From: Blasia pusilla | Lineage: Eukaryota > Marchantiophyta > Marchantiopsida > Blasiales | Direction: 5' to 3' | Length of the DNA: 64,000 nucleotides | Assembly (NCBI GenBank): GCA_050084515.1 | Contig: CM114274.1 | Span: forward strand, 27,404,001 to 27,468,000 | Part shown: positions 12,790 to 23,470 of the stretch, piece by piece | Layout: every line of letters begins with the position of its first letter | Numbering within the stretch: the stretch's first letter is position 1 | Notes under the pieces: generated by a model | What the model was told of the DNA's origin: nothing | The model's database searches: none | What the model saw: the letters and a program-made list of their open reading frames with translations, nothing else | Position numbers and translations under genes: made by a program

Positions 12790-15640
12790 GTAGAGCACAT
12801 TTGAATAAGGTCCTATTCTTGAAATTTACATGGGGATCCACTTTTATTGCATAATTATGCAAAATCTGACGTGAAACAAAAAAGAGAAAGTAAGAAAAAT
12901 CGCAAACCGGATGTTAGTTTTCAGGAATATAATTAGTTGGGTTTTCTATACTATTATCTACCTTAGGCGTTAAAGCATATAAAACTTTATGTTGCCATCC
13001 TTCTCAAAATTTGAAAATTGTTCTTCTCAGATTTTTTCAGCAATACTTGCAAAATTCGTTCATTTTGTTTTTTTCCATTTGAACTTTCTTGCATAGAATT
13101 TTATGTATTTTTTTCATGAAAAATTAATTTCATTGATAAGTTTTGGACATTCAATTTTTAAGTAGATCATATTGAATATTGAACTAGTATTATTGAGAAG
13201 TGGAAATTGAAAAAAATAATTTGAGAATATGCATTACTATTCATGAAAATATGAAATAGAATTTGGAAAATATACAGAGCTCAAGCACTACAAACTATCA
13301 CAACACACATTTTGGAACTATATCTTTGAGGCGTTTATGGTCTTTCAATGTTGTATGGATGGAAAGATTGCGAGTTGCACATTCCTTGTGAAAGAGTATA
13401 TTGGAGATTGGTGTTTTACATAAAAAACTAAAACCAATTCCTAACCATTACCGAACTAGGTCATTAGTGATGCTTCATGATTTGGTTGTCTTCAATGTGG
13501 GAGTTTGAGTTCTTCTTGTGGTTGAAAATGGGAGACGAATTATACAATGGATGGGACAAGGTGGAGAGCAATATTGTATGTTGGAGTGGATAATTAATTT
13601 TATCTATGATCCAAAATATGTGTTTGGAGAGATGGAGAATATAAGGTAAAGCTAAGAGACCTCTACATTTTATTTCATTAGGGAGTTTTCAATCTTTCAT
13701 TTCATGCGCTTGATTAAATGATAGGGTGCTAGGTTTGGAGGTTGAAAAGAGATAGAATTGGAGATTATCATGTTCCTTTATAGCAATCTTATTTTACAAT
13801 ACAAAAGATTGAAAATTGAAATAAGCTATCTTGGAGAAAAACTTTATGCTTCAAGAAAATATTTTGCATATATACTTTGCTACATCAAATTTGATTATCG
13901 TTCATAAAAAGAAATAAATCTAGGATGCATATATTATAAATGCCAAATGCATACATAACTGAAATTTTGTTCATTATCAATAAAACGTATAATGTTTGAA
14001 ATCACACATAACCATATAAGTCATACATACACTTGACCATATACCAAAAGGTGTCAAATTACAAAATAGCTCTCACGTAATCCCTCTTGAATTCCAATGT
14101 CAAACAAAACTCACTCTTAAGACTTAGATAATTTATGGGGAAAAATCTTGGTGCCTTCATATTGGTGGGCTGCTGAAGGAGAATAGGGGTTCCAAGCTAT
14201 TCTCTCTTAGGGGTTTACCCTCGTCACTCACCCCAAGATATCCAATGGTGACTTGTGCACACATATCACCAACCTTAGCCTAAATCTTAAGTGTGAGGCA
14301 AGGGCCCACCTTTGTTTCTTGGGAAAAGAATAGTAAGGCCTAAAATATTTTCCACGAAGAATTGAACAGTAACTAAGTTGATAAGAGCCCATATAAGCAT
14401 AATAGTAGAGATAATCTTCTCATCCAAGTTACTCTCCTCCCCATTATTCCCATAAGTTTTTCTCTATCTATAAGTATTGACTGGTAAGCTCTACATATAT
14501 TTGTTATGGATACTCTTTGATATATTTAAAATGATGTGATATAAGCATCCTAGAATATGTTCAAAAAACCATTACAAGTTCTAAATTATAAAGTGAAACC
14601 CGTATTTTTTCATCTTTCACATACCACTTTAGATCTTATAGTTCCCTTCAAATTTTAAATATTCCACATAAATTCTCAGTAAAAAGATTTGATGTCATCA
14701 ATGCATCTTAATATAGAAATAATATACCTAGACAATAAGATCCTTTCTTGGTTTAAGACAATCAATACACTACTCATAGTGACATTACCTAGCTATATCT
14801 ACTATCCAAAGACACTCTAAAATCTAAAGATAAATCCTCTTCAATGAAGTACATTAAGTACATGAAGAGAATGTCCCCCCTTAGGGCTCCCAAAAGGATC
14901 CTACGTACTAGCTTCCTACTTAAAATGATGTATCCGAAGAGACTTAGAATACATCAAATATTCATATTCTCCATACACTATAAGTGGGTCTCTAGCAAGA
15001 TACCATTGTGTGCATTATATATTAGATCCTACTAAAATAGAACAAAGGAAAAAAATCATCCTCCACCCAAGCCAAGGGATCCCCATAAGCCTTATTGGAA
15101 AATAAATAAATCCTCATATGGAATGATATTCAATATTATGATGATAGGTGCTCAACCTTCTAGTGCATGATGGAAAGGATACACTATGTATGTATGCCAT
15201 CTCGAACACATTAGGTCATAAATGACTTGCTAAAATGAGGCTGTTGCCAAACCTCTACAAGGATTGATATAATCTTGCTTCATTTAAACAAATCATCAAG
15301 AAATAATTTGAAACCAATATAACTTTTCTTTCTGTTTGTTATATATGGTGGTCCAATAATTACAAAGATAATTAAAAGCCTTGTATCATAAGATAATAGA
15401 GAATTGCAATACATAAGGTTTTGTATGGTTTTGATTGAGACTAAGGAATTCACCCGAGAGAAAACAAAACAATATCAAGTATGAATTGAAGATGCTGTAA
15501 AGTTCCTAAAGATTTATCTATAAGTTCTTGATACAAAAAGACGATGAAAGTTGTTGATATATGTGATTTTCAGGATAGATAAATGATTAACATAAACTTT
15601 TCTTAAATTTTGACATTTGGAAATACTCAAGAGGACTTTT
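12790..15640. other. AT-rich stretch without recognised genes
   Basis: About 2.8 kb of AT-rich sequence with stops in all frames and only short chance open frames. It may be decayed transposon DNA, but I could not match it to any element in the window. Confidence 0.5.
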
Positions 15641-15644
15641 TTTG

Positions 15645-15785
15645 GGGGTAGAAGAGCTATTTTGGATCTCCTTAAGGGTAGAAAAGGTAGTGGAATGGCT
15701 CTTCCTAGCCACCTTTCTATGTTGATTCAATGAGCCTTTGGAGGGCTAATCCTTTTAGGGTTTGGTAGGAGTTTGAGTGTTAGGG
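15645..15785 (+). repeat. Diverged LTR-like fragment
   Basis: The order GAGCTATTTTGG, GGAATGGCTCTTCCTAGCCACCTTTC, ATGTTG, GAGCCTTTGGAGGG parallels the promoter part of the adjoining LTR (about 16020-16125: hairpin, GATGGCTTTCCTAAGCCATC, ATGTTGGGCCGTTGGAGC). It looks like an older, partial LTR of the same family directly before element 1. Confidence 0.4.
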
Positions 15786-15789
15786 AAAT

Positions 15790-16270
15790 TGTCACATCTG
15801 AGTAGCCGATAGGCCGAGATCTATCGTGGATAGGGCGTAGGAGCCAGCGGACTATCTTGAGTGTAACTTTGTCCCACGCTGTCGGATGAGGTTGAGGATA
15901 GGTCCATTGTGTTAGGAACGTCGTTTTGACAACTTTCATGTTGAGGTCTTTTACATCCGGGTGACTTGTTGACCAGGTCTCCCGACCACAGTAACTGTCT
16001 TGTATGAGTTACCAAGGGAGGGCTATTTTTAGGGGAAGAGCCTTTTGGCTCTTCCCAACCCTTTATAAGAGAGGAAGATGGCTTTCCTAAGCCATCTTTC
16101 TCATGTTGGGCCGTTGGAGCACCTCCCTTGTATGTGTGTGAGCTAGGACTAGGGTGCTAGCATCCGGATTCCTTGATAGCACAGGGTGGACGAGGCTCGA
16201 TATGCCGATGTAGATTGAGGAATGGAGTTTTAGGCCGAGTGTGCCGTTTTTACTACTCTTTATTTTTACA
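15790..16270 (+). repeat. 5' LTR, lacking its first ~137 bp
   Basis: Starts TGTCACATCTGAGTAG and ends TTTATTTTTACA; matches 25316-25796 nearly base for base. Compared with the 3' LTR it lacks the initial unit that follows the polypurine tract at 25178-25314, so it is probably 5'-truncated. The block at about 15989-16014 differs: the 3' copy has a 26-bp palindrome where this one has an unrelated filler. Confidence 0.85.
16033..16096 (+). promoter_or_regulatory. LTR core promoter: hairpin, TATA, hairpin
   Basis: A perfect 10-bp stem with a TTTT loop (GGGAAGAGCC/GGCTCTTCCC, 16033-16056) is followed by TATAA (16064-16068) and an 8-bp stem GATGGCTT/AAGCCATC (16077-16096). The same order is kept in the 3' LTR (25561 onward), where the TATA reads GTATAA and the second stem has one mismatch. 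This is the likely start region of the genomic RNA. Confidence 0.55.
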
Positions 16271-16756
16271 TGAGAAAGATGTCAGGGGGCTGGTGGGAAT
16301 TTGTCGTTTGCAGGTAGGCAAGTGAGTTTCCTTGGTCGGGAGCCCCTGGAGACGCGTGGGTTGCGGGTGTTTGTCATTTTTCTGTTTGGAAGGCCGTGGG
16401 TAGAAGCGCTGTCCATTTTTCTCAGATTTTTCTGGAGCAGATTGTCAAAGGAGGGCCGCAGGGTGTAACGGGAAGTAAGCATCATCGGGAATCGGCAAGA
16501 GGGTTGGGAAATAGAGAGAAATTAGTTTTTAGGGCTTGCAGCCGCCCAGGGGGCTGTTAAGTAAGGTGATAAGGTCGTAGCCGCCTAGCTGATACGTACG
16601 TACAAGGCCCGAGGAGAGGCATCGGGGCCGTGAGAGTCGTGTCACCGGAGTCGCAAGGGTCGGGAGCCAGGAGACGCGCGTCAAGAAGCGCTGTGCGAGG
16701 AGGCTGGACGGCCGAAAGGGAAGAGAGAGGGACGGGCCGCGTGCCCATACCAGATC

Positions 16757-17066
16757 GCGGCTCCATAGGGAGCCGCGCAGGTGTAGTTAAAAGGTAGAAG
16801 GCAGGGAGGCCCTTCATAGGGCCACGTGCCTAGGGAGGAGCTAAAGTAGGAGATGGAAGGAAGCGGGAGGAAGGAAGAGCCGTTAAGGCTCCGAAGGTCT
16901 AGGGCAGATACCGTGGTACCTACCAAGTACGGGCTATCTAAGGGGGAGCCATGACTCCTAAAAGGCAGGAAAGAGGGTGCGGACGAAGGGGGAGAGAATA
17001 AGGCCCGGCCTCATAGGGCCGCGGGCCTTCAGCGGGAGTGCAGGGAGGGAGAGCCCCTCCATAGGG
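16757..17066 (+). repeat. Four related stem-loops with a CAT loop
   Basis: GCGGCTCC-ATAG-GGAGCCGC (16757-16776), GGCCCT-TCAT-AGGGCC (16808-16823), CGGCC-TCATAG-GGCCG inside a wider GGCCCG/CGGGCC stem (17001-17026), and CCCT-CCAT-AGGG (17055-17066). Each keeps CAT and AGGG around the loop while the stem bases differ and still pair. Spacing is about 50 bp within each pair and about 245 bp between pairs. Confidence 0.6.
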
Positions 17067-17727
17067 ACTCGTGCAAAGGTGGAACGAGCGCGTAGGGGCC
17101 AAGAAGCCGGGCGCCCAGAATGCTTAGTGCGGGAGTGGCGTGGGAAAGACGTAGTAAGAGCTGAATGTGGTGAGCAGCTACATGGTTGATAGACCACCAC
17201 GGATATAGTTAGACATGGACTGTAGGAGGAATCGAGTAACTGTGGTAGCTGAGAATCATGGTTGATTCATGTTACGTAGTTGGAGAGTTCTTCGAGAGAC
17301 TTGATGTATTTGCGAGCTAGCATGGTGGGATTCATGACGAGAGTGCCAGTACTTTTTTGATTGTACATCGATAGTGTGGGACACATGGGTAGTATGTTGA
17401 TGCCGACGGGTGGTCCGCATCTGTTGATGGGAGGATCGACGTGTTGGTCGAGGAGAGTGTTGTGTTGCGGAGATTGTCATATCATGTGGAGGAGTGCATG
17501 TTGACGGTGCAGCAGGTTGGAGGGCGTGATCAGGTTACCCATTCGAGTCCCTTTTCCCGCACTGTCGTGTGTGATTGAGAGTGCAGGATATCGGGTAGTA
17601 GCTGGTGCTAGGTGGGTGCAGTGATGGTGACGAGTGTAGATTCTTTTCATGTGTAGCATGCTGGTGGATATACGGCAGTTGCCGAGTAGGGGTCGCGTGT
17701 ATGACCCGAGAGAGTGTCGCTAGGTTA

Positions 17728-17893
17728 GGTGAGTCAGTTGGGAGGCTCATGGTGAGCCCGAGTGTTGAGCGTGCGTGAGGCCGGGTATGTCATCATGGGA
17801 TTGATGTTAGCATAGGTGAGCTAGTGAGGCGTGTGGGAGACTCTCGGTGAGTCTGAGTGCTTGAGCGGGTGGGACAGGGTTTGTCATCACGGC
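17728..17893 (+). repeat. Diverged tandem repeat in the leader
   Basis: Units at 17728-17798 and 17815-17893 share GGTGAG, a central GGTGAG(C/T)C(C/T)GAGTG, TTGAGCG, and a closing TGTCATCA. Moderate divergence; no coding meaning seen. Confidence 0.5.
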
Positions 17894-18005
17894 GTTCTTC
17901 CAGGGTTTGGAAGAACGGGGTAGTGCAAGCAGTAGTAGTGGTGTGACACGGAGTGGAGTGAGATACCGAGGGGTTACCAGTGAGGAGCTCCCTTGACATC
18001 CATCC

Positions 18006-19369
18006 GTGACTGCATCGTCATCACTGGACACTGGGTCTGGTGATGAGATCACAGACAGAGACAATAGTACTTGGCAGGAGATGGACAACATCGGCCATCG
18101 GGGCATGCGTCGTTTCTCGGATGCAATGGGCACCATCAACTTAGATGATTTTATCCAGGAGTTCGACACATGGTGCGACTTCCAGGAGATACATACCCCG
18201 ACACGGTTCAACCCTTTCATGGCATGGAAGGGGTTGTTCCAGCACTTGGAGGGTCCTCCCATGGATGACTACATGGAGTTTTGATCACTATATTCAGTAG
18301 AGATCGATGCCTGGAGGATGTATTGGGCTCCAGGGTATGTGTCCACTAGTGGTCGTAAGACATGTGATGGGATTGTGAGAGGAGAGAGACCCACACCATC
18401 AGCCCGGAGACTAGATGGAGAGGAGGGGGTGAGACAGGCGATGTGGCAGAGACCTCTGGTGGTAGAGGGCCACCCAGGTTCAGCCCCATAGTGGAGTTCT
18501 TCCGACAGTTGGGGAAGAACTACCAGGGCGTACGCACTAACAAGCTGAAGAGTCTACATGATTTTCAGCGACGATCGGGTGAGAGTCTGAGAGAGGCATT
18601 CACACGCATGAGGAGGCTGATCATTGCTACGTTTGGAGTGACTGAGGCGCAGTTAGTCCAGTATTGGTACGGGGTTCTGGATCGAGAACTACGGAGGAGA
18701 GTCCGAGATGCGGTGCTGATTCACACAGCGAAGCCCACATTGAAGGTGGTCTTTGAGTTGTCTGAGCGTATTGAGCTCAACATGAGTGAGGAGCAGGTAT
18801 TGACCGCTGGATTTTCTTGAGAGTCGACGGGTCCACAAGCGACGGTGACCCCACAAGTGCCACAGCGAGCACCAGTACCATGGGAGTGGGCCTGTGTGTC
18901 TAGAGAGCAGGGCGGGTACCGTGAGCCTATGAGGCAGCGACCCGCACCTATATATGTTGCCCAGCAGGGACCGATGTGGTCTTGTTGGACGTGTGGAGGG
19001 TCCCATAGGGAGAGAGATTGCCCACAGCATGGGAGAGGACCACCAGCGCCTCCGATTGCTCAAGAGCCACAAAGGATGGCCCCACCACAGCACCAGTGTG
19101 ACCATTGCCACAGATATGGTCACACTAGGGATAGATGTTTTGACCATCGCCGAGGGGCACGTCCAGAGGTAGGCCGAGGGCCTAGGGGCGGTCGTCCAGG
19201 AGGAGGTCGGGGAGTTCTTCCAGGACGTGGTGGTAGAGGACCACCAGCCAGAGGAGATGGAGCAGGAGCACCAGAGCCGACACTTCTCTCACGCATCGAT
19301 AAGTTGGAGCAGAGGATTGCTGCCATGACGATGATGCAGCTAAGTGAAGGCACGGAGTCGCGCGACTAG
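18006..19369 (+). pseudogene. gag: Gag polyprotein, broken (element 1)
   Basis: Gag forms the virus-like particle and packages the RNA. The N-terminal part (18006-18284, LDDFIQEFDTWCDFQ) aligns with the intact N-terminus at 28536. It stops at a TGA, a disturbed stretch follows, and the frame resumes as RFSPIVEFFRQLGKNYQGVR (from about 18473), a second stop falls at about 18820, then a Pro/Gly/Arg-rich tail with two zinc knuckles: CWTCGGSHRERDC (C-x2-C-x3-H-x4-C) and CDHCHRYGHTRDRC (C-x2-C-x4-H-x4-C). A short coiled-coil-like segment closes it. At least one frameshift and two stops are visible. Confidence 0.8.
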
Positions 19370-19713
19370 TGTGACTCCGGCTTCTACCTCTTACCCGACC
19401 GGGTGAGGATCTCGCAAAGTATGGGATTTATTGAGGCCCAGGTTGAGGGTGCGTAGTGGTGACTTGGGGTGCTGCGAGAGGCATCGAGCCATCGAGAGGT
19501 GGAGTTGAGATTGACCCACCAGAGGGGACCGATGGGCGGCAGGCCAGGGTTCCACAGTCGTTCACATTGTCAGAGGCACTACACACACCATTGATGGTGC
19601 CTCGACGACCAGTGGTGCCTACAATTCAGGCACCTACGTCGACGTCACGAGGAGTTGGAGTGACAACTCCTATGCCGGCTCGAGTGGAGTCAGTGTCGAC
19701 CATAGTGTAGGAG

Positions 19714-20391
19714 GTGGCCACGAGAGTGAGTCAGACTCTGCTATTTTCCGCCATAGAGTTGGCGACATTGGGAGTTGGACCAGCTGAGGTGTTCCGGTTG
19801 GCCGCCACGTTGTGTGAGCGTGGAGAGATGACTACTTCTTGTTCAGAGGTAGTTGAGGAGGTGGTGGACTTGCCCTCAGAGCCGGTGCTTGGGACGTTCC
19901 CCACAGAGTCATGGCATGCGGCGGCGGCGAAGTTGGTAGATATGCCAGCTCGACCGGCCATAGAGCGAGCAGTGGTGACACATGGAGTAGTGTTATTGGA
20001 TAACCGAGTTGGAGTATTTTGCTTGGTTAGTCCGACGGGGACAGTATACCACCCGCAGTGCGTCCTACTTGATTCAGTAGCGCAACCCTTGATGTTAGGG
20101 AAGGCGGCGTGTTTAGCGTTGGGGTTACGGAAGGCCGAAATTGAGCCTTGTCCCTTCCAGATACAGACCTCGATTGGGGGCGTATTACCCACTCAGTATA
20201 TGACTCGACAGGAGATCGTTGTCAGAGTCCAGCCAGAGCATGGGACGGATAGTGCTATGGTACGCACACGTGCGATTACGACACCAGCTGAGTCGTACAA
20301 TGTATTGGTGGGGAGTACAGTGTTATATCCCCTAGGATTCATCCTTGAATTCTGGGAGGAGACCGTTGCTTATCGGCCAGGATGGCGGTGA
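19714..20391 (+). pseudogene. Retroviral-type aspartic protease (element 1)
   Basis: A 225-residue open frame. VLLDSVAQPLMLGKAACLAL is the active-site block of a gypsy protease; the family needs D-S/T-G, and here the Gly is Val, so this copy should be inactive. The relative at 30.7 kb keeps DSGAQPLMLGK. A conserved FRLAATLCERG segment of unknown role lies upstream and is also found in element 2, where it is duplicated. The enzyme would cleave the polyprotein in the particle. Confidence 0.75.
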
Positions 20392-20460
20392 GGTGATGGC
20401 CGGATGAGTCACTTACCCGTGCAGTTTGCGGGATGAGGTGGTCGATCACGAGGCGAGTCT

Positions 20461-21898
20461 GTGACCACGTTGGCAACTTTCACAGGTAGTGTTAGCTGGC
20501 CAGGAGAGTTGTTGGAGGGGAACGCACATGCGGAGGATGTCCCAGTAGCGGATAGTCCCACGGAGAGACATGCCATGGCGGGTGTCTCTTCCCATGTTGG
20601 CGAGGCCTCTTCACCATTGGGGGGTACGACTCTGGAGCTACAGAGGAGTGTCGACGACCTCGTGAGGCAGACGTGAAGTCATGTTTTTATCCCACAGCCA
20701 CGAGAGTCACGTGACGATTGGGCTCTTGGAGTGGAGACGATGATCCACTAGATACCACACCTGTTGTGTGGCAGTGCCCACAAGAGGGTGTTAGGGTGTT
20801 AGATCTCTTCGGAGGGATTAGCACCGGATTGGCTGCACTATTGCAGGCGGGCATATGGGTGCATCAGTACCTTTATGTGGAGAGAGATGAGACCGCGCGG
20901 CGAGTATCATTATGTCACGTGGCGAGATTGGTCCAAAGGTATCATGAGTTGTTGTCGATATCTGCAGTATGGGGATACCAGCATACGCTACCCGCCGATA
21001 TCTCTTTGGTGGGGGCGTAGGATCTGGATAGAGTTGGCACCATTCATTTGGTGATTGCTGGATGGCCATGTCAAGATCATTCATCAGCTGGCCGAGGATT
21101 TGGATTGCAAGATCTGAGGTCAGGGATGTTTTGGGAGATGCTGCGAGTATTACGACACTTGCAGGAGAGTCAGATATGTTCTCCAGCGTACATTTTGGAG
21201 AACGTGCCGTTGTTGGGAGACACGTGTACGTGATGACGAGTGTACATCGGTGAGTCTGGTTGGGACTCTTTGTGTTGTTAGATGCAGCGAGAGTTGGGTC
21301 ACGTGCCCATCGTCCACGACTGTGGTGGACGAACCTGATACCATCAGAGGTATTGAGTCGAGCATATAGTGGAGTCCATAGAGCACCACATCTCACAGTG
21401 GATGCTATTTTGGGCTCAAGGCGTCGATCTCACGTGGTGACACGGGATGATAGACCACCGTTGGCCATAGCCAATAGGGTGGGGGAGTTGAGGGCAGCCT
21501 TACCTACGTTGGTGAGCTTCCCAACATCCCATGCCTTTCGTTAGGGAGGGCTTGGCATGATTTGGGATGAGGTGAATGGAGCATTGGAGGAGCTTACAGC
21601 AGATGAGCGTGAGCACGCCATGGGGTTCACTACCGGTACTACGGCGGTGCCAGGGATGACTGAGGCATCCCGGAGACAAGTGTTGGGGCAGGCGATGGAC
21701 CTCAACTGTCTCACATGGATAGTCAGCCTAGGTATGGCTGAGGAGAGACGGATGCGAGTGTCATCCATGCCGTCACGTCCACGAGTTGGACCATTGCCTC
21801 TGTGGTCTGTCATGAGGCATTGGTGGGGCGAGACGAGGAGAGATAGGCACCCATGGACTTCTGGGACGTCGTTCGAGCGAGAGAGTGAAGGCGGCTAG
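20461..21898 (+). pseudogene. C5-cytosine DNA methyltransferase, DNMT3-like, in a retrotransposon
   Basis: Transfers methyl from S-adenosylmethionine to C5 of cytosine. A linker (20461-20676) shared with element 2 precedes the catalytic domain. Motif I: VLDLFGGISTGLAALLQAG (SAM binding, from about 20791). Motif IV: GWPCQDHSSAGRG (catalytic Cys, about 21060). Motif VI: ENVPLL (about 21199). Motif VIII: LDAARVGSRAHRPRLWWTN (about 21278). Motif IX/X: EREHAMGFTTGTTAVPG and RRQVLGQAMDLNCLTWI (about 21607-21720). The order is not permuted, unlike plant DRM; GISTGL and LDA..V..AHR.R..W.N are closest to DNMT3. Breaks: frame changes near 20700 and 21235, stops at about 21018 and 21542. It lies between protease and RT. 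All catalytic motifs remain legible. The family assignment is by eye. Confidence 0.9.
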
Positions 21899-22028
21899 AG
21901 TAGCACATGTTCATTTTTCGGATGTGGAGCATGGTGTAGGAGGTCAGAGTGGAGTGGCTGTTGCGGAGGTGGCTAGGGTTGCTACATAGCAACCAAAGCC
22001 GGAGGTTGCGTCTCCGAGTGAGGTCACG

Positions 22029-23470
22029 ATGGAGACTTGGGAGCCTGTGATAGGTCTCAAGTTGATAGGAGGAGAGCGACGGCGAGTTCATAGGTTTCTG
22101 AGAGGGCATGTCAGTTGTTTTGCCTTTAGTATGAGAGACTTGGGTACGCTGAAGGGTCCCGGGATACGGATTGAGTTGGCTAGTGATACGCTGATCTTTC
22201 GTCGACCCTACAGGTATTCAAATATGGAGCGAGCCTTGATTCAGAGCAAGAGTCAGGACTTGTTGGAGGTATGACTTGTGGAGTTATCACATGGGAAGTA
22301 TTCATCTGCCACAGTCATGCCGGTGAAGAAGGATATGTATGGCAATTGGACGGATAGGCGGATGTGTGGAGATTACCGTCCTATCAACCGATAGACGAGG
22401 TCGGTCGATCAAGACGCCATGCCTACTCTGAGGAGATCTTTGATCTGGTAGGGCATGCAAAGATCTTGATACTTTAGATCTCCGTGCTGGCTATCATCAA
22501 CTTCCTATCAAGTTGGAGGATAGGGAGAAGACAACATTCTGGGGGATAGATCGGTTTGGGAGAGATTGCTTGTATCAGTGGCGGTTCTTACCATTTGGGT
22601 TGAAGAACGCACGCAGAGTTTGAGAGAGTGATGGATAGGATTATGGTGGCTTGGATTTTTATGCGATGTTACATAGATGATATTCTTATCTTGTTCCACG
22701 GTTGAGAGCATGAGCTACACTTGGAGGAGGTGTTTGGCGATTGCGTTACATGGAGTGAAGTTACATCCAGGCAAGTGCAGATTCTTTCAGGAGCAGATTG
22801 AGTACTTGGGACACACCATATACCCGAGTGGGTTAGGCGTTCAGCAGACAAAGGTAGAGGCTATTGTGCAGATTCCACGCCCTACAAATGTGAGTCGAGT
22901 CCGAGCATTTCTTGGATTGGCGAACTTCTATCGACGGTATGTCAAGGGTTTTAGTGCGATCGCAAAGTCTTTGAACTTGTTGACGAGACTTGATCAGGTT
23001 TGGTTGTGGGGAGATGATCAGGAGCGAGCATTTCAGGAGCTCAAGGACAGGTTGACGTCCTCACCCATTTTACAGAGACCGGTTAGGGGTCGCCCATTCC
23101 AGTTACATATGGATTGGAGCATGTTGGGTCTAGGAGCAATGCTTACTCAGAGAGATGACGAGGAGAGGGAGTTCGTTATGGCTTACGCGAGGTGATCGAA
23201 CAACATTGCAGAGGCGAAGTACAGCTCCTACGGGGGAGAGTGCTTGGCTGCAGTGTGGGCCATGGCACATTTTAGGTGCTATTTATTCGGCAACCCTTTC
23301 ACACTTATCACTGATCATCAGCCGTTGAGGTGGTTGATGGAGTCCGACAAGCTTACGGGCAAGCTTTCCAGGTGGGCTCTATTACTAAAGGAGTATGAGT
23401 TTGAGGTGGTTCATAGGCCATGTCGGTTGAACCACGATGCGGATGGGTTGAGTCGTAACCCATGTCCAAG
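22029..23470 (+). pseudogene. pol: Reverse transcriptase and RNase H (element 1)
   Basis: Copies the RNA into DNA and removes the RNA strand. Starts with LGTLKGPGIRIELASDTLIF, then CGDYRPIN (about 22350), LDLRAGYHQL (catalytic Asp, about 22470), LPFGLKNA, YIDD (22670-22681, active site) and the thumb region LGHTIYPSG and FLGLANFYRRYVKGFS. RNase H follows: FQLHMDWSMLGLGAML, then AEAKYSSYGGECLAAVWAM, LFGNPFTLITDHQPLRWLM, and HDADGLSR at the end. This is the normal Ty3/gypsy arrangement. Damage: stops at about 22274 and 22394, several frameshifts up to about 22690, and a stop at about 23195. Confidence 0.92.

Larger units (their letters stand above)
16271..18005 (+). other. Element 1 leader (5' UTR)
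   Basis: GC-rich region between the 5' LTR and gag. It has only short chance frames on either strand, four related stem-loops (16757-17066) and a diverged tandem repeat (17728-17893). A long structured leader fits RNA packaging or dimerisation, but no function is demonstrated. Confidence 0.6.

Noticed and set aside
16557-17200. Long overlapping frames on both strands in the GC-rich leader
   Set aside because: They arise from low stop frequency in GC-rich sequence, have no protein-like features, and lie where a retroelement leader is expected.
20718-21898. Host DNMT gene interrupted by a retrotransposon
   Set aside because: The same module lies at the same place in a diverged second element, so it belongs to the retroelement.
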